This document shows positions 16,488 through 24,838 of a stretch of 51,197 nt of DNA, piece after piece; the first letter of the stretch is position 1, and each line of letters opens with the position of its first letter. Below the pieces are notes generated by a model that had not been told where the DNA came from, made no database searches, and was given only the letters and a program-made list of their open reading frames with translations. Source of the stretch: UMGS1668 sp035447605 (GTDB taxonomy: Bacteria; Bacillota; Clostridia; Oscillospirales; Ruminococcaceae); NCBI GenBank assembly GCA_035447605.1, contig DAOTHJ010000017.1, forward strand, positions 1 through 51,197, given 5' to 3'. Position numbers and translations under genes: made by a program.

Positions 16488-17348
16488 ATGGAGGAAAAAA
16501 GCATGGACGGGCGCGCGTTTGAGCGGTACGTCGCGGAGCTTTTTCGCGGCATGGGATATGCCGTCGGCAGGACGGAGGTCACCGGCGATTTCGGCGCCGA
16601 CCTGATCCTCGAGCGCGGCGGCCGGAAAACCGTCGTGCAGTGCAAAGACTGGAACGGAAAGGCCGGCGTCGCGGCCATCCAGCAGATCACCGGCGCAAGG
16701 GCCTACTATGGCGCGGACGAGATGATTGCAGCCGCGCGCGGAGGCTTCACCCGCGCCGCGGAGAAGCTCGCGGAATCGAACGGCGTGCGTCTGCTCGATG
16801 GGGACGATCTAAAGGAACTGGCGGCGAACCTGCCGGGCGTCTCGGAGCGTTTTCCGGCCGCGGCGGCTTCCAACATCGGATACAGCCCTTATGTGCTCTC
16901 CTTCTGCCGCGCCTTCTGCCCGGCGGATGCAAAAGGTTTTTCCCCCTACCAAAAGAGTTTTGTCCCGGAAGTGCTGAAAAATGCATTCCGGCAGGAACTG
17001 ACCGAGGGCGACGCGAAAGCGCTGGATGCCCAGCTCCGGGATCTCAGCATCCTCGACTCGGAGAGCCGGGTTCGCATGACGCTGCCGGAGGCGGCCGCCG
17101 TCCTCAGAAAGGAAAAGCGGCGCTTCCTGCGCAGAAAGCTGCTGACCTATCTTGTGCGGATCCTGTGCGGGAGCGGGCTCCTTGCGGCGGCGGGCTTCTG
17201 GGCCGTCCAAAGCGGATATTCGCTGCTTCTCTACGCCTGCATCCTGCTCTGGGCGGTATTTTTCCTCGATCTGAGCGTCAATTTCTTTCGGTACCGGAAG
17301 GCGCTCCGGCGGCGCTTTGCCGAGGGCGAGCGCCTTCTTCCAAAATAA
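16488..17348 (+). CDS. Mrr-like restriction endonuclease domain protein with C-terminal membrane anchor
   Basis: This 286-residue protein carries an N-terminal Mrr_cat/HJR-type PD-(D/E)xK nuclease domain (about 1-115). The start reads GRAFERYVAELFRGMGY, the catalytic Asp lies in GDFGADLIL, and the Q/ExK half is VVQCKDWNGK, followed by the conserved AIQQITGARAYYGAD. The middle (about 120-215) is not recognised. Two hydrophobic helices (about 223-241 and 244-265) would anchor it, leaving the nuclease in the cytoplasm. Ribosome site GGAAAGGGGG precedes the ATG. A role in defence or DNA quality control is inferred. No cognate DNA methyltransferase is adjacent, so a type II or type IV system is unproven. 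Confidence 0.8.
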   Translation: MEEKSMDGRAFERYVAELFRGMGYAVGRTEVTGDFGADLILERGGRKTVVQCKDWNGKAGVAAIQQITGARAYYGADEMIAAARGGFTRAAEKLAESNGVRLLDGDDLKELAANLPGVSERFPAAAASNIGYSPYVLSFCRAFCPADAKGFSPYQKSFVPEVLKNAFRQELTEGDAKALDAQLRDLSILDSESRVRMTLPEAAAVLRKEKRRFLRRKLLTYLVRILCGSGLLAAAGFWAVQSGYSLLLYACILLWAVFFLDLSVNFFRYRKALRRRFAEGERLLPK

Positions 17349-17391
17349 AAAGCCCGGAGGCAGAACCGACCGGGCTCTTTTATTTTTCAGT
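17349..17391 (+). terminator. Rho-independent terminator
   Basis: AGCCCGG (17351-17357) pairs with CCGGGCT (17370-17376), followed by a T-rich tail. A decayed copy of this element lies 176 bp further on. Confidence 0.85.
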
Positions 17392-17528
17392 CCTATCTAC
17401 GAAACACTTTCTCCGGATATGCCCCGCCGAGGGGGAACGCTTTTCCCGGCACGGGAACGCCTATAAGCATCTGCCGTGCTGTCGCATGGTTGTACCGTGC
17501 GGAAAACTGGTACCCGCCGCCAAAAAAT

Positions 17529-17572
17529 CCCGGAGGCAGAACCGTTCGAGCTTTCTTATTTTGTTTTTCCGG
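17529..17572. repeat. Decayed second copy of the preceding terminator
   Basis: The 16-mer CCCGGAGGCAGAACCG occurs at 17353-17368 inside the active terminator and again at 17529-17544, where the right stem arm is mutated (CGAGCT instead of CGGGCT). Similarity continues through the T-rich tail for roughly 40 more bases. Confidence 0.55.
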
Positions 17573-17596
17573 TCGCTTCTGCGGAAAACGGCAGTT

Positions 17597-18553
17597 TCAA
17601 GAGCTCTTTTCCGAAGATAAGCTTTTCGTCTCCGAAGAATTCTCGCCGAAATCCGGCTCTTTTTCCGGCATCAGCGTCTCGTCCGCCTGCCCGGACGGCA
17701 AACCCCTCCGCTGCCGCTCCGGCAGGGACTTCAGCGAATAGCCGCCATCCTTCTTCGCCGTACCGAAGGTCTCCTCCGGCGGGACAAAGCCATGCAGGAG
17801 TTCCTCCGCAACCTCGGGCATATCCGCCCAGAAGCGCTTCGGCATATGCGACATCCGGCAGCGCGGGTTGAAGCGCTCGGCGATGGCGACATGGCGGTAA
17901 TAGCTCTTCCATAGTTCACGGTAAAAGGCGTCCCCCTGCTCGGCCTCCGGCGGCAACGTCAGGGAATCGGCCTCAAAGAGCGCTCTGCGGCCGCCCGAAT
18001 AGGCAAACGCCTGCCCGTGCGTCTGATCGTAGATCAGGAAGTTTTCATTCCGGTAGCGGCTGCAAAAATGGCCGGTCAGCAGGGGAAGAACCTCGTGTTT
18101 CGGCGTAATCTTCGCAACCAGCGCGCCGCCGACATCGCTGAAACGGATAAACTGAATCATCTTCTGTTCCTCGTTGTTCACCGCCCGCACCATCCGGAAC
18201 AGCGGATTGATCTCCCTATCCGCGATCATCGAGACCGCCCGCGGCCCCACGGCAAAGGCCCTTTTAAGGAACCGGAGAATGGCCGTCTCCTTGCCGCCCT
18301 CGCCGTAGAGGAAACCGCGCCGGACCATATCCTCCGCAACCGGCCCCAGCTTGGTCCGGATTCCGGTCTCGACCCGGCCCGCACGGCACGGATCGGTCTC
18401 GACGGAGCGAATCTCGTAGAAGCTCTCCTCCCCATCCCCGGAGACGCGGATTTCGCAGGGAACCGTCTTCTCCCGGAAGCAGTCGAACACGACCGTCATC
18501 AGGCCGTCGTAACTGCCGTCGTATTCGTAGATGAGGACCTGTTGTTCCGCCAC
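17597..18553 (-). CDS. TIGR03915-family DNA metabolism protein (DUF4130)
   Basis: This 318-residue protein matches the family always found next to the TIGR03916 radical SAM protein and often linked to uracil-DNA glycosylase. It begins with the diagnostic IYEYDGSYDGLMTVVFDCF, continues with a DUF4130-like helical domain (RMVRAVNNEEQKMIQFIRF, about 115-135; FLIYDQTHGQAFAY) and ends its conserved part at about 245. The last 70 residues are low-complexity and unlike the glycosylase domain present in some relatives. The GTG start at 18553 is set by a GGAGGGAGGCGG ribosome site. It is downstream of the radical SAM gene on the same strand, separated by 219 bp with no gene or clear promoter. Biochemical function is unknown. 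Confidence 0.85.
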   Translation of the reverse strand: MAEQQVLIYEYDGSYDGLMTVVFDCFREKTVPCEIRVSGDGEESFYEIRSVETDPCRAGRVETGIRTKLGPVAEDMVRRGFLYGEGGKETAILRFLKRAFAVGPRAVSMIADREINPLFRMVRAVNNEEQKMIQFIRFSDVGGALVAKITPKHEVLPLLTGHFCSRYRNENFLIYDQTHGQAFAYSGGRRALFEADSLTLPPEAEQGDAFYRELWKSYYRHVAIAERFNPRCRMSHMPKRFWADMPEVAEELLHGFVPPEETFGTAKKDGGYSLKSLPERQRRGLPSGQADETLMPEKEPDFGENSSETKSLSSEKSS

Positions 18554-18772
18554 AAAACCGCCTCCCTCCGCAAAAAAATAATCCGGGCCAACCGGTCCTC
18601 GGTCAAAATCGTTTTGCCTGCACGGATTTCCCCTGTGCCGCCGGGAAGTCTTGAGGCCGCCCGGCGAGGACACAGACCCGCATTCCGCAGGCTAATTTCT
18701 TCAAAGTTGCCGGAAGGAGCCCTGCTTATTTTCTTCAGCGTCAACTCTTGGAACGTGCCGCGGCACAGCGGC

Positions 18773-20074
18773 TCAGAGCTCGCCTTTCAGGCAGGGGAGC
18801 GCCTCCTCCTGCAAAATACTGCTCTGAAACAGGGAGAGCTGCTCCGGCTCGTAGTCCGGCAGAGAGGGCGAATTCTGCGGCCCGACCAGCCATTCCAACG
18901 CCTGCTCGGGCGTCTCCGGCAAGGTCTGCATGGCCCTTCCGTTACAGATAAGAAAGAAACGGGCCCGTTTGAGCACGACGCCGATGCGCTTGAGCATCTC
19001 AAAATCGAGGCTGTGCTGGCGCCGTTCCCGGAGAATGCGCTTCGCGCTCGTGACACCGATGCCCGGCACGCGCAGCAGCATCTCATAATCGGCAGTGTTG
19101 ACCTCCACCGGAAAATCATCCATGTTCCGAAGCACCCAGCCGCATTTGGGATCGATCTCGGAATAGAGCATCGGGCGCTCCGGGCTCAGAATCTCGCTCG
19201 CCTGAAATCCGTAGAAACGCAGCAGCCAGTCCGCCTGATAGAGCCGGTGCTCACGCAGAAGCGGCGGCTTCGAGTCGACGGAGGGCAGCAAACTATCCTC
19301 CACGACCGGCGTGTAGGCGGAAAAATAGACCCGCTTGAGGCTGTAATTCTGATAAAGCTTCTCCGACAGCGTCAGGATGTGATAGTCGCTCTCCGGGCTC
19401 GCGCCGACGATCATCTGCGTGCTCTGACCGGCCGGAACGAACTGCGGCGCCGCGCGGTACTTGACGAGATCCTCCCGGTTCTCCGTGATGCCGTTGCGGA
19501 GGAGCGTCATCGGGTGCACGATGGATTCCTTGGTCTTATCCGGCGCGAGGAGGCCGAGGCTCTGGCGGGACGGCAGCTCGATGTTGACGCTCATCCGGTC
19601 CGCAAGCAGGCCGAGGCGTTGGAGCAGGCCGTCGCTCGCGCCCGGAATCGCCTTCGCGTGGATGTAGCCGGTGAAGCCGTACTCCTCCCGGAGAATCCGC
19701 AGCACCTCGATCATCCGCTCGCAGGTGCGGTCTGGGCTTCCGAAAACGGCGCTGCTGAGAAACAACCCCTCGATGTAGTTGCGGCGGTAGAACTCGATCG
19801 TCAGATCCGCAAGCTCCCGCGGCTCAAACGTCGCCCGCGGAAAATCGGCGCTGCGGCGGTTGAGGCAGTACTTGCAGTCGTAAACGCAGGCGTTGGAGAG
19901 CAATATTTTTAACAGCGAAATGCAGCGCCCATCCGCCGCAAAGGCATGGCAGCAGCCTGCCGGCAGCGCCGAACCCAGTTTGCCGCCGCTCCTTCCCGCC
20001 GTACCGGAGGAGGAACAGGAGACATCGTATTTTGCCGCCTCCGTCAGGATCGCGAGCTTCTGACCGACATCCAT
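18773..20074 (-). CDS. TIGR03916-family putative DNA modification/repair radical SAM protein
   Basis: This 433-residue radical SAM enzyme has the cluster motif CX3CX2C at C63, C67, C70, followed by the TIM-barrel core (GLFLSSAVFGSPD, GYIHAKAIPGAS, VNIELPS). Additional N-terminal cysteines C20, C41, C42 and C51 could hold another cluster. A helix-hairpin-helix DNA-binding motif (NTADYEMLLRVPGIGVTSAK, about 340-359) closes the conserved part. The ATG at 20074 (MDVGQKLAIL) is chosen because it lies downstream of the promoter and operator; longer in-frame starts run through both. A LexA box overlaps the transcript start, consistent with a DNA-repair role. The reaction is not known. Confidence 0.88.
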   Translation of the reverse strand: MDVGQKLAILTEAAKYDVSCSSSGTAGRSGGKLGSALPAGCCHAFAADGRCISLLKILLSNACVYDCKYCLNRRSADFPRATFEPRELADLTIEFYRRNYIEGLFLSSAVFGSPDRTCERMIEVLRILREEYGFTGYIHAKAIPGASDGLLQRLGLLADRMSVNIELPSRQSLGLLAPDKTKESIVHPMTLLRNGITENREDLVKYRAAPQFVPAGQSTQMIVGASPESDYHILTLSEKLYQNYSLKRVYFSAYTPVVEDSLLPSVDSKPPLLREHRLYQADWLLRFYGFQASEILSPERPMLYSEIDPKCGWVLRNMDDFPVEVNTADYEMLLRVPGIGVTSAKRILRERRQHSLDFEMLKRIGVVLKRARFFLICNGRAMQTLPETPEQALEWLVGPQNSPSLPDYEPEQLSLFQSSILQEEALPCLKGEL

Positions 20075-20094
20075 GATCTTGCCTTCTTCGTTTG

Positions 20095-20106
20095 GAACAT
20101 ATGTTC
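20095..20106. promoter_or_regulatory. LexA (SOS) box
   Basis: GAACATATGTTC is a perfect match to the Gram-positive LexA operator GAAC-N4-GTTC. It lies 14 bp downstream of the -10 element and 20 bp before the start codon of the radical SAM gene, where a bound repressor would block transcription. Confidence 0.85.
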
Positions 20107-20120
20107 TTATTCTGAAATTT

Positions 20121-20149
20121 ATCATAATGCAGAAAGCGCGGTTTGTCAA
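20121..20149 (-). promoter_or_regulatory. Promoter of the radical SAM/TIGR03915 pair
   Basis: Minus-strand TTGACA (20149-20144), 17-bp spacer, TATGAT (20126-20121). Confidence 0.85.
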
Positions 20150-20424
20150 GAATAACCGTGTGGAAATTTCTGCGGAAAGCCGATCGTCTCCCGCGCCAAA
20201 AGTACCCGGGGCGACGGCTCCGGAGCAAAGGCCGGGGCGCATGATCCCCCGAAAGAAAATGCGGCCGTTTTCCTTCTTCCTTAAAGAAACCTCCCGGAAA
20301 AACGGAAAATATATGCCTTGGGGAGTTATGACCAAAAAAATTCACGGCTCTTCGGATTTTTTGGCTTCATTTCGAAAGCTCCAAAAAATGGAGAAAAGTT
20401 TTCGTGAACAAATCGGTTTTAAGC
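20150..20424. other. Intergenic stretch between divergent promoters
   Basis: No gene is seen. One weak inverted repeat, CCAAAAAA (near 20333) with TTTTTTGG (near 20363), flanks a short ATTC/GGAT stem; significance unknown. Confidence 0.4.
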
Positions 20425-20452
20425 TTGAACCAAGAAATTCAAATGCTATACT
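20425..20452 (+). promoter_or_regulatory. Promoter of the GlpA-like operon
   Basis: TTGAAC (20425-20430), 16-bp spacer, TATACT (20447-20452). Confidence 0.65.
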
Positions 20453-20528
20453 GTATAAGTGAAATTTTGCTCGGAAATGGGCGACAGAAAGGAAGCCGTC
20501 TGTTCCCGAAAGGAAGGAGACAGGAATT

Positions 20529-21974
20529 TTGGCTTACGATGTAGCAATCATCGGCGCGGGCATCATCGGCTGCTCTCTTGCGAGGGAGCTTTCCCGCTAC
20601 GACAAGAAGGTCGCGCTGATCGAGAAGGAAAACGACGTAGCCATGGGCACAACCCGCGCAAACAGCGCAATCATTCACGCGGGATATGACCCGGAGCCCG
20701 GTACGCTGATGGCAAAGTACAACGTGGAGGGAAACCGTCTGGCCGGTGAACTCGCGGCGGAACTGAACATTCCGTTTGAACGCTGCGGTTCCTTCGTCCT
20801 TGCTTTCAGCGAGGAGGACATGAAGACCGTTCGGACGCTCTATGACCGCGGCGTGCAGAGCGGCGTGCCTGGGATGGAGATTCTGGATGGCGAAAAAGTC
20901 CGGGAGATGGAGCCGAACCTCTCGCCGGAAGTCGTCGGAGCGCTTTGGGCGCCGACCGCCGGCATCGTCAATCCGTGGGAATTCGCCCTGCTGCTCGCAC
21001 AGAACGCCGTCCTCAACGGCGTCGACCTGCTGCTGGAACATGAGGTTTCCGGCATCGAAAAAGAGAAGGACGGCTTCGTCCTCCACTTTACGGATAAGGA
21101 GGATGTCCGCGCGAAATATCTTGTGAATGCCGCCGGCGTGGAGAGCGACGAAATCGCCGCCATGGCGGGCGATGACAGTTTTTCCATCGACGCCTCCAAG
21201 GGCCAGTACTATCTGCTCGATAAATCTCAGGGCGCGCTGTTTCATCACGTCCTGTTCCAGTGCCCCGGCCCGCTCGGCAAGGGCATTCTGGTCTCCCCGA
21301 CCGTGCACGGCAACCTGATCGTCGGGCCGGACGCCAACCCCGGCAGTGCCCGCGACAGCGTGGCCACCGACCGCAGAGGCCTTGAACACGTCGTCAAAGA
21401 AAGCCGCCGCACGTCGGCCGCGATCAACTTCCGTGAGAATATCCGCAACTTTGCGGGAATTCGCGCCCAACCCTCGACCGGCGACTTCATCGTCGGGCCG
21501 AGCGAAAGCACCCCGCATCTTTATAACATTGCCGGCATCAAATCTCCGGGCCTCTCCGCCGCCCCGGCCATCGCCGCGGACGCCGCCGCCTATCTTGTAA
21601 AACAGCTCGGCGCAAAGAAAAAGGCCGACCTCGCCATCTTCCGCAGGGCGCCTATGTTTAAAAACCTGCCTGAAGAAGAAAAGGCCGCCCTCATCAAGGA
21701 AAATCCCGCCTACGGCCGTGTCATCTGCCGCTGCGAGACCATCACCGAGGGCGAGATCGTCGACGCGCTGCACGCCCCGATCACGCCGCGGACGCTCGAC
21801 GCCATCAAGCGCCGCTGCAACGCCGGCATGGGCCGCTGCCAAGGCGGATTCTGCGGGCCCCGGGTGCTGGAGATCATCTCCCGCGAGCTCGGCATCAAGC
21901 CGGAGGAGGTCCTTCTCGACCGGAACGGCTCCTACATCCTGACCGAAAAGACCAATAAGGGAGGCGACCGCTGA
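20529..21974 (+). CDS. FAD-dependent oxidoreductase, GlpA-like (glycerol-3-phosphate dehydrogenase type)
   Basis: This 481-residue enzyme has a DAO-type FAD domain: dinucleotide motif IIGAGIIGCSLARELS at about 7-22, TTRANSAIIHAGYDP near 41-55, and the GIRAQPSTGDFIVGPS region near 325. A C-terminal BFD-like [2Fe-2S] domain carries C-x-C in VICRCETITEGEI (about 401-413) and two more cysteines in MGRCQGGFCGPR (about 436-447). This architecture is the anaerobic GlpA type of clostridia, taking electrons from glycerol 3-phosphate. The start is TTG at 20529 after AAGGAGACAGG. The next two genes are the usual partners. Substrate is inferred from the conserved trio; other 2-hydroxyacids or amines remain possible. 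Confidence 0.85.
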   Translation: MAYDVAIIGAGIIGCSLARELSRYDKKVALIEKENDVAMGTTRANSAIIHAGYDPEPGTLMAKYNVEGNRLAGELAAELNIPFERCGSFVLAFSEEDMKTVRTLYDRGVQSGVPGMEILDGEKVREMEPNLSPEVVGALWAPTAGIVNPWEFALLLAQNAVLNGVDLLLEHEVSGIEKEKDGFVLHFTDKEDVRAKYLVNAAGVESDEIAAMAGDDSFSIDASKGQYYLLDKSQGALFHHVLFQCPGPLGKGILVSPTVHGNLIVGPDANPGSARDSVATDRRGLEHVVKESRRTSAAINFRENIRNFAGIRAQPSTGDFIVGPSESTPHLYNIAGIKSPGLSAAPAIAADAAAYLVKQLGAKKKADLAIFRRAPMFKNLPEEEKAALIKENPAYGRVICRCETITEGEIVDALHAPITPRTLDAIKRRCNAGMGRCQGGFCGPRVLEIISRELGIKPEEVLLDRNGSYILTEKTNKGGDR

Positions 21975-23257
21975 TGGAGTACGATCTCGTCGTCATCGGA
22001 GGCGGCCCGGCCGGGCTTGCCGCCGCGGAAGAGGCCAAGAAAAACGGCGCCGGCTCCGTGCTCATCATCGAGCGCGACAGAGAGCTCGGCGGCATCCTCA
22101 ACCAGTGCATTCACAGTGGCTTCGGCCTGCATGTTTTTAAAGAACAGCTCACCGGGCCGGAATATGCCCAGCGCTTCATCGACCGTCTGGAAGGCGCCGG
22201 CATCGACGTCATGACCGACACGATGGTTCTCAACATCACGCCGGACAAGACCGTCTTTGCCATGAACGCCGAAAAAGGCTACATGGCCATCCGCGCGGGC
22301 GCCATCGTCCTCGCCATGGGCTGCCGGGAACGTACCCGCGGCGCCATTGCGATCCCGGGCGACCGGCCTTCCGGCATCTTCACCGCCGGAACCGCCCAGA
22401 GATACATCAACATCGAGGGCTACATGGTCGGCAAAAAGGTGCTGATCCTCGGCTCGGGCGACATCGGCCTCATCATGGCGCGCCGCATGACGCTCGAGGG
22501 CGCCGAGGTGAAAGCCGTGGTCGAGCTGATGCCCTATTCGAACGGCCTCAAGCGGAATATCGCGCAATGTCTGGACGATTACAACATTCCGCTCTATCTC
22601 AGCCACACCGTCACCGACATCAAGAGCGAAAACAACCGCCTCTCCAAGGTCATCGTCTCCGAGGTCAACGGCTTCGAGCCGATCCCCGGCACGGAGATGG
22701 AGTTTGACGTCGACACCCTGCTGCTCTCGGTCGGTCTGATCCCGGAAAACGAGCTCTCCAAATCCGCCGGAGTCGAAATTGATCCGCGTACAAGCGGCGC
22801 CGTCGTCTCCGAGAACATGATGACCTCCGTCGACGGCATCTTCGCCTGCGGCAACGTGCTGCACGTCCACGACCTCGTCGACTTCGTGACCAACGAGTCC
22901 GAAAAGGCCGGACGTGCCGCCGCGGCCTATCTCGCCGCGAAAAAGAGCGGCTCCGCAGAGGCGGTTGAGGCACCGATCCACCTTCTGAACGGCACAAACG
23001 TCGGCTATACCGTGCCGCAGAAGGTCACGGTCTCCAAAGTGGATAAGTTCATCGAGGTGCTCTTCCGCGTCAAGGCCGTGCTCAAGGATGCGACGGTCGT
23101 CGTCCGGGCGGGCGACACCGTGCTCATGACCAAGACCCGCGACCAGATGCTCCCGGCGGAGATGGAAAAGCTCATCCTGCCCAGAAAGATCCTCGATCAG
23201 GCGACCGGCCGTGATATCATCATCAGCGCCTTGAAAGAAAAAAGCGAGGTGAAATGA
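21974..23257 (+). CDS. NAD(P)/FAD-dependent oxidoreductase, partner of the GlpA-like enzyme
   Basis: This 427-residue pyridine-nucleotide-disulfide-type flavoprotein has an N-terminal FAD motif VIGGGPAGLAAAEEA (about 6-20), a conserved LGGILNQCIHSGFG segment, CRERTRGAI before the NAD domain, NAD-binding LILGSGDIGLIMARR (about 157-171) and the closing GIFACGNVLHVHDLVD motif. It probably transfers electrons between the GlpA-like subunit and NAD(P) or another carrier. Its ATG shares one base with the stop of the preceding gene, so the two are translationally coupled, and the DUF1667 gene starts 1 bp after its stop. Confidence 0.88.
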   Translation: MEYDLVVIGGGPAGLAAAEEAKKNGAGSVLIIERDRELGGILNQCIHSGFGLHVFKEQLTGPEYAQRFIDRLEGAGIDVMTDTMVLNITPDKTVFAMNAEKGYMAIRAGAIVLAMGCRERTRGAIAIPGDRPSGIFTAGTAQRYINIEGYMVGKKVLILGSGDIGLIMARRMTLEGAEVKAVVELMPYSNGLKRNIAQCLDDYNIPLYLSHTVTDIKSENNRLSKVIVSEVNGFEPIPGTEMEFDVDTLLLSVGLIPENELSKSAGVEIDPRTSGAVVSENMMTSVDGIFACGNVLHVHDLVDFVTNESEKAGRAAAAYLAAKKSGSAEAVEAPIHLLNGTNVGYTVPQKVTVSKVDKFIEVLFRVKAVLKDATVVVRAGDTVLMTKTRDQMLPAEMEKLILPRKILDQATGRDIIISALKEKSEVK

Positions 23258-23258
23258 A

Positions 23259-23609
23259 ATGCTGAAGAAGATCACCTGCATCTGCTGCCCGAAGGGCTGC
23301 ATCGTCACCCTCGATACCGAAAACCCGGAGGGAACCGTCACCGGCTTCTCCTGCCAGCAGGGAAGAGAGTACGCGATCAACGAGCTGATCTGCCCGACGC
23401 GCACCATCTCCTCCACGGTGGAGCTGACCGGCGGCGCGCATCCGCGTCTGCCGGTCAAGACGAACGGCAACATTCCGAAGGAGAAGATTTTCGACGTGAT
23501 GAAAGAGATCGATAAGATTTCCGTTCACTCGCCGGTTAAGTGCGGCGACGTGCTGCTGCCGGATGTGCTCGGCACCGGCATCGACATCGTGGCCTGTCGG
23601 GATCTGTAA
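23259..23609 (+). CDS. DUF1667 protein
   Basis: This 116-residue protein is the third member of the GlpA-like/FAD/DUF1667 trio. It has an N-terminal cluster-like cysteine set, ITCICCPKGC (residues 6-15) plus C33 (FSCQQGRE) and C45 (ELICPTR), then a domain ending ADVLLPDVLGTGID-like with VKCGD. The cysteines suggest an iron-sulfur electron carrier between the two flavoproteins, but no activity has been read from the sequence. Terminator follows at 23666. Confidence 0.88.
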   Translation: MLKKITCICCPKGCIVTLDTENPEGTVTGFSCQQGREYAINELICPTRTISSTVELTGGAHPRLPVKTNGNIPKEKIFDVMKEIDKISVHSPVKCGDVLLPDVLGTGIDIVACRDL

Positions 23610-23665
23610 GAAAGATCCTCGCCACGGCGAATGCCCCTTGGCTCCGGGATATATATTCAACAAAT

Positions 23666-23706
23666 AAAAGACAGCGGAGGCGCAAAGCTTCCGCTGTCTT
23701 TTTGTT
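23666..23706 (+). terminator. Rho-independent terminator of the GlpA-like operon
   Basis: AAAGACAGCGGA pairs with TCCGCTGTCTTT around an 11-nt loop, followed by T-rich sequence. Confidence 0.9.
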
Positions 23707-24002
23707 TTATGTGGATGCCACGCAAGTTTTTCAGGAACCCAATCCCGGAATCTTTCCCTCGAAATGCCACTTCCGAAAAGCAAAGAATCTATTCTACTCC
23801 TTCTTATTTTTCCCCGGAGGTCGCCCGGATTTAAAAAAGAGAGGCCCGTCTCCGCGCAGGCATGAAAAACCGATTTCCCGCAGGCGCCCGCATTTTCGAA
23901 GAATCCAACCACGGTGCCGAAACCCGGCCTCATTTTCCCGGGCGCGTATGCCGCTGAAAAGCGCCTCATTCGGAAAGGGAGCATATCCGTCCCCCTCCGG
24001 CG
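23707..24002. other. Intergenic stretch, nothing recognised
   Basis: Lies between the convergent GlpA-like operon and the hypothetical gene. No credible frame, repeat or RNA was seen on either strand. Confidence 0.45.
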
Positions 24003-24500
24003 TTATTCCCGCAAAGCGGCCTCCAGTTGGCCGAAGCGGCGGAGGCAGGAGACATATTCCCAGACGAGGTAGGAGTTTTGCAGATCGTCCTCGTCAAGCC
24101 CGCGGTACGCGAACAGCTCATCCCAGAGCAGGCTGCTGCCCTCCACCAAAAAGAAGCCGGTCACCGGCTCGATGCCGACAAAGATCTCCGCGCCGCGGAA
24201 TATTTCCTCCTGCTCCCTGTAAAGTTTTGTGCCTTTCCCCTCGTTTTGGATGAACCATGTCAGGGCGGAGGGCTTTGCTCCGGCTGGAAGACGCTTCGCA
24301 AAACAAGCGTTATCCAGCACGTTCCGAACGACCGTCTCCGCGGCCCGCGGATCGTCGAGCGGCTCCAGCGGATAGTTTTCCTTTAGGTACGCCGCGAGCT
24401 CCTCCCCGGATTTCCGGCCCGGTTTCAACCGCTCATGGTACTCGCTCCAAGTCTCTTTCCACTGCCGCACCAGTTCCGGCGTCGGCTTTTCTGTCAGCAT
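24003..24500 (-). CDS. Hypothetical protein, 165 residues
   Basis: I do not recognise a family. The protein is soluble, acidic and mainly helical. It has a charged N terminus (TPELVRQWKETWSEYHERLKPGR), a central LDNACFAKRLP segment, a probable beta-rich part (GAEIFVGIEPVTGFFLVEGS) and a C-terminal helix (YLVWEYVSCLRRFGQLEAAL). The ATG at 24500 has ribosome site AAAGGAGC. The ribosome-site region is duplicated just upstream (24506-24521 and 24526-24541). It stands alone, with no shared operon visible. Coding status rests on the intact frame, codon use like its neighbours and the good ribosome site. Confidence 0.75.
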   Translation of the reverse strand: MLTEKPTPELVRQWKETWSEYHERLKPGRKSGEELAAYLKENYPLEPLDDPRAAETVVRNVLDNACFAKRLPAGAKPSALTWFIQNEGKGTKLYREQEEIFRGAEIFVGIEPVTGFFLVEGSSLLWDELFAYRGLDEDDLQNSYLVWEYVSCLRRFGQLEAALRE

Positions 24501-24505
24501 AGTCT

Positions 24506-24541
24506 GCTCCTTTCTGGCAAGAAAGGCTCCTTTCTGGCAAG
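24506..24541. repeat. Tandem duplication carrying the ribosome site
   Basis: The 16-mer GCTCCTTTCTGGCAAG (plus-strand reading) occurs at 24506-24521 and 24526-24541, a 20-bp period. On the minus strand each copy carries AAAGGAGC; only the copy at 24506 is at working distance from the start codon. Confidence 0.8.
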
Positions 24542-24800
24542 GATTCCGCCGTCCGTGCCGCTTTTATGAAAAATGATTCCGGTTATCTGCTGAAAGCTTT
24601 TTGGGAAAGGTTCAGGCCCGAACCGCGTTGTTGAACGCGATCCGCCGCACGCCCCCGACGATCGCCTCCGGGATTATGCCGGCGGCCCCGGCCAACCTAA
24701 AAGCAGAGTTTCATGCTCCAATACCGGCATAAAACGCTCCTTTTCGGCAAAAATCGGGCCAATTCTACATTCCGTAAAAGAATTCGGCCTTTTCTTGACC
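24542..24800. other. Intergenic stretch, nothing recognised
   Basis: No supported gene or RNA was found. It contains the upstream region of the hypothetical gene and the downstream flank of the PLP-enzyme operon. Confidence 0.4.
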
Positions 24801-24832
24801 AAAAAAGCGGGCGGAACCGTATCCCGCCCGCA
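24801..24832 (-). terminator. Terminator of the isomerase/PLP-enzyme operon
   Basis: On the minus strand GCGGGCGGG pairs with CCGCCCGC around an ATACGGTT loop and is followed by six T residues, only 7 bp after the stop codon. Confidence 0.9.
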
Positions 24833-24838
24833 GAAAAT

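Noticed and set aside
15603..17348. Classic restriction-modification pair (methyltransferase with Mrr-like nuclease)
   Set aside because: The methyltransferase has small-molecule type motifs and no DNA-methylase NPPY/DPPY or PCQ motif, and it is co-operonic with a glycosyltransferase.
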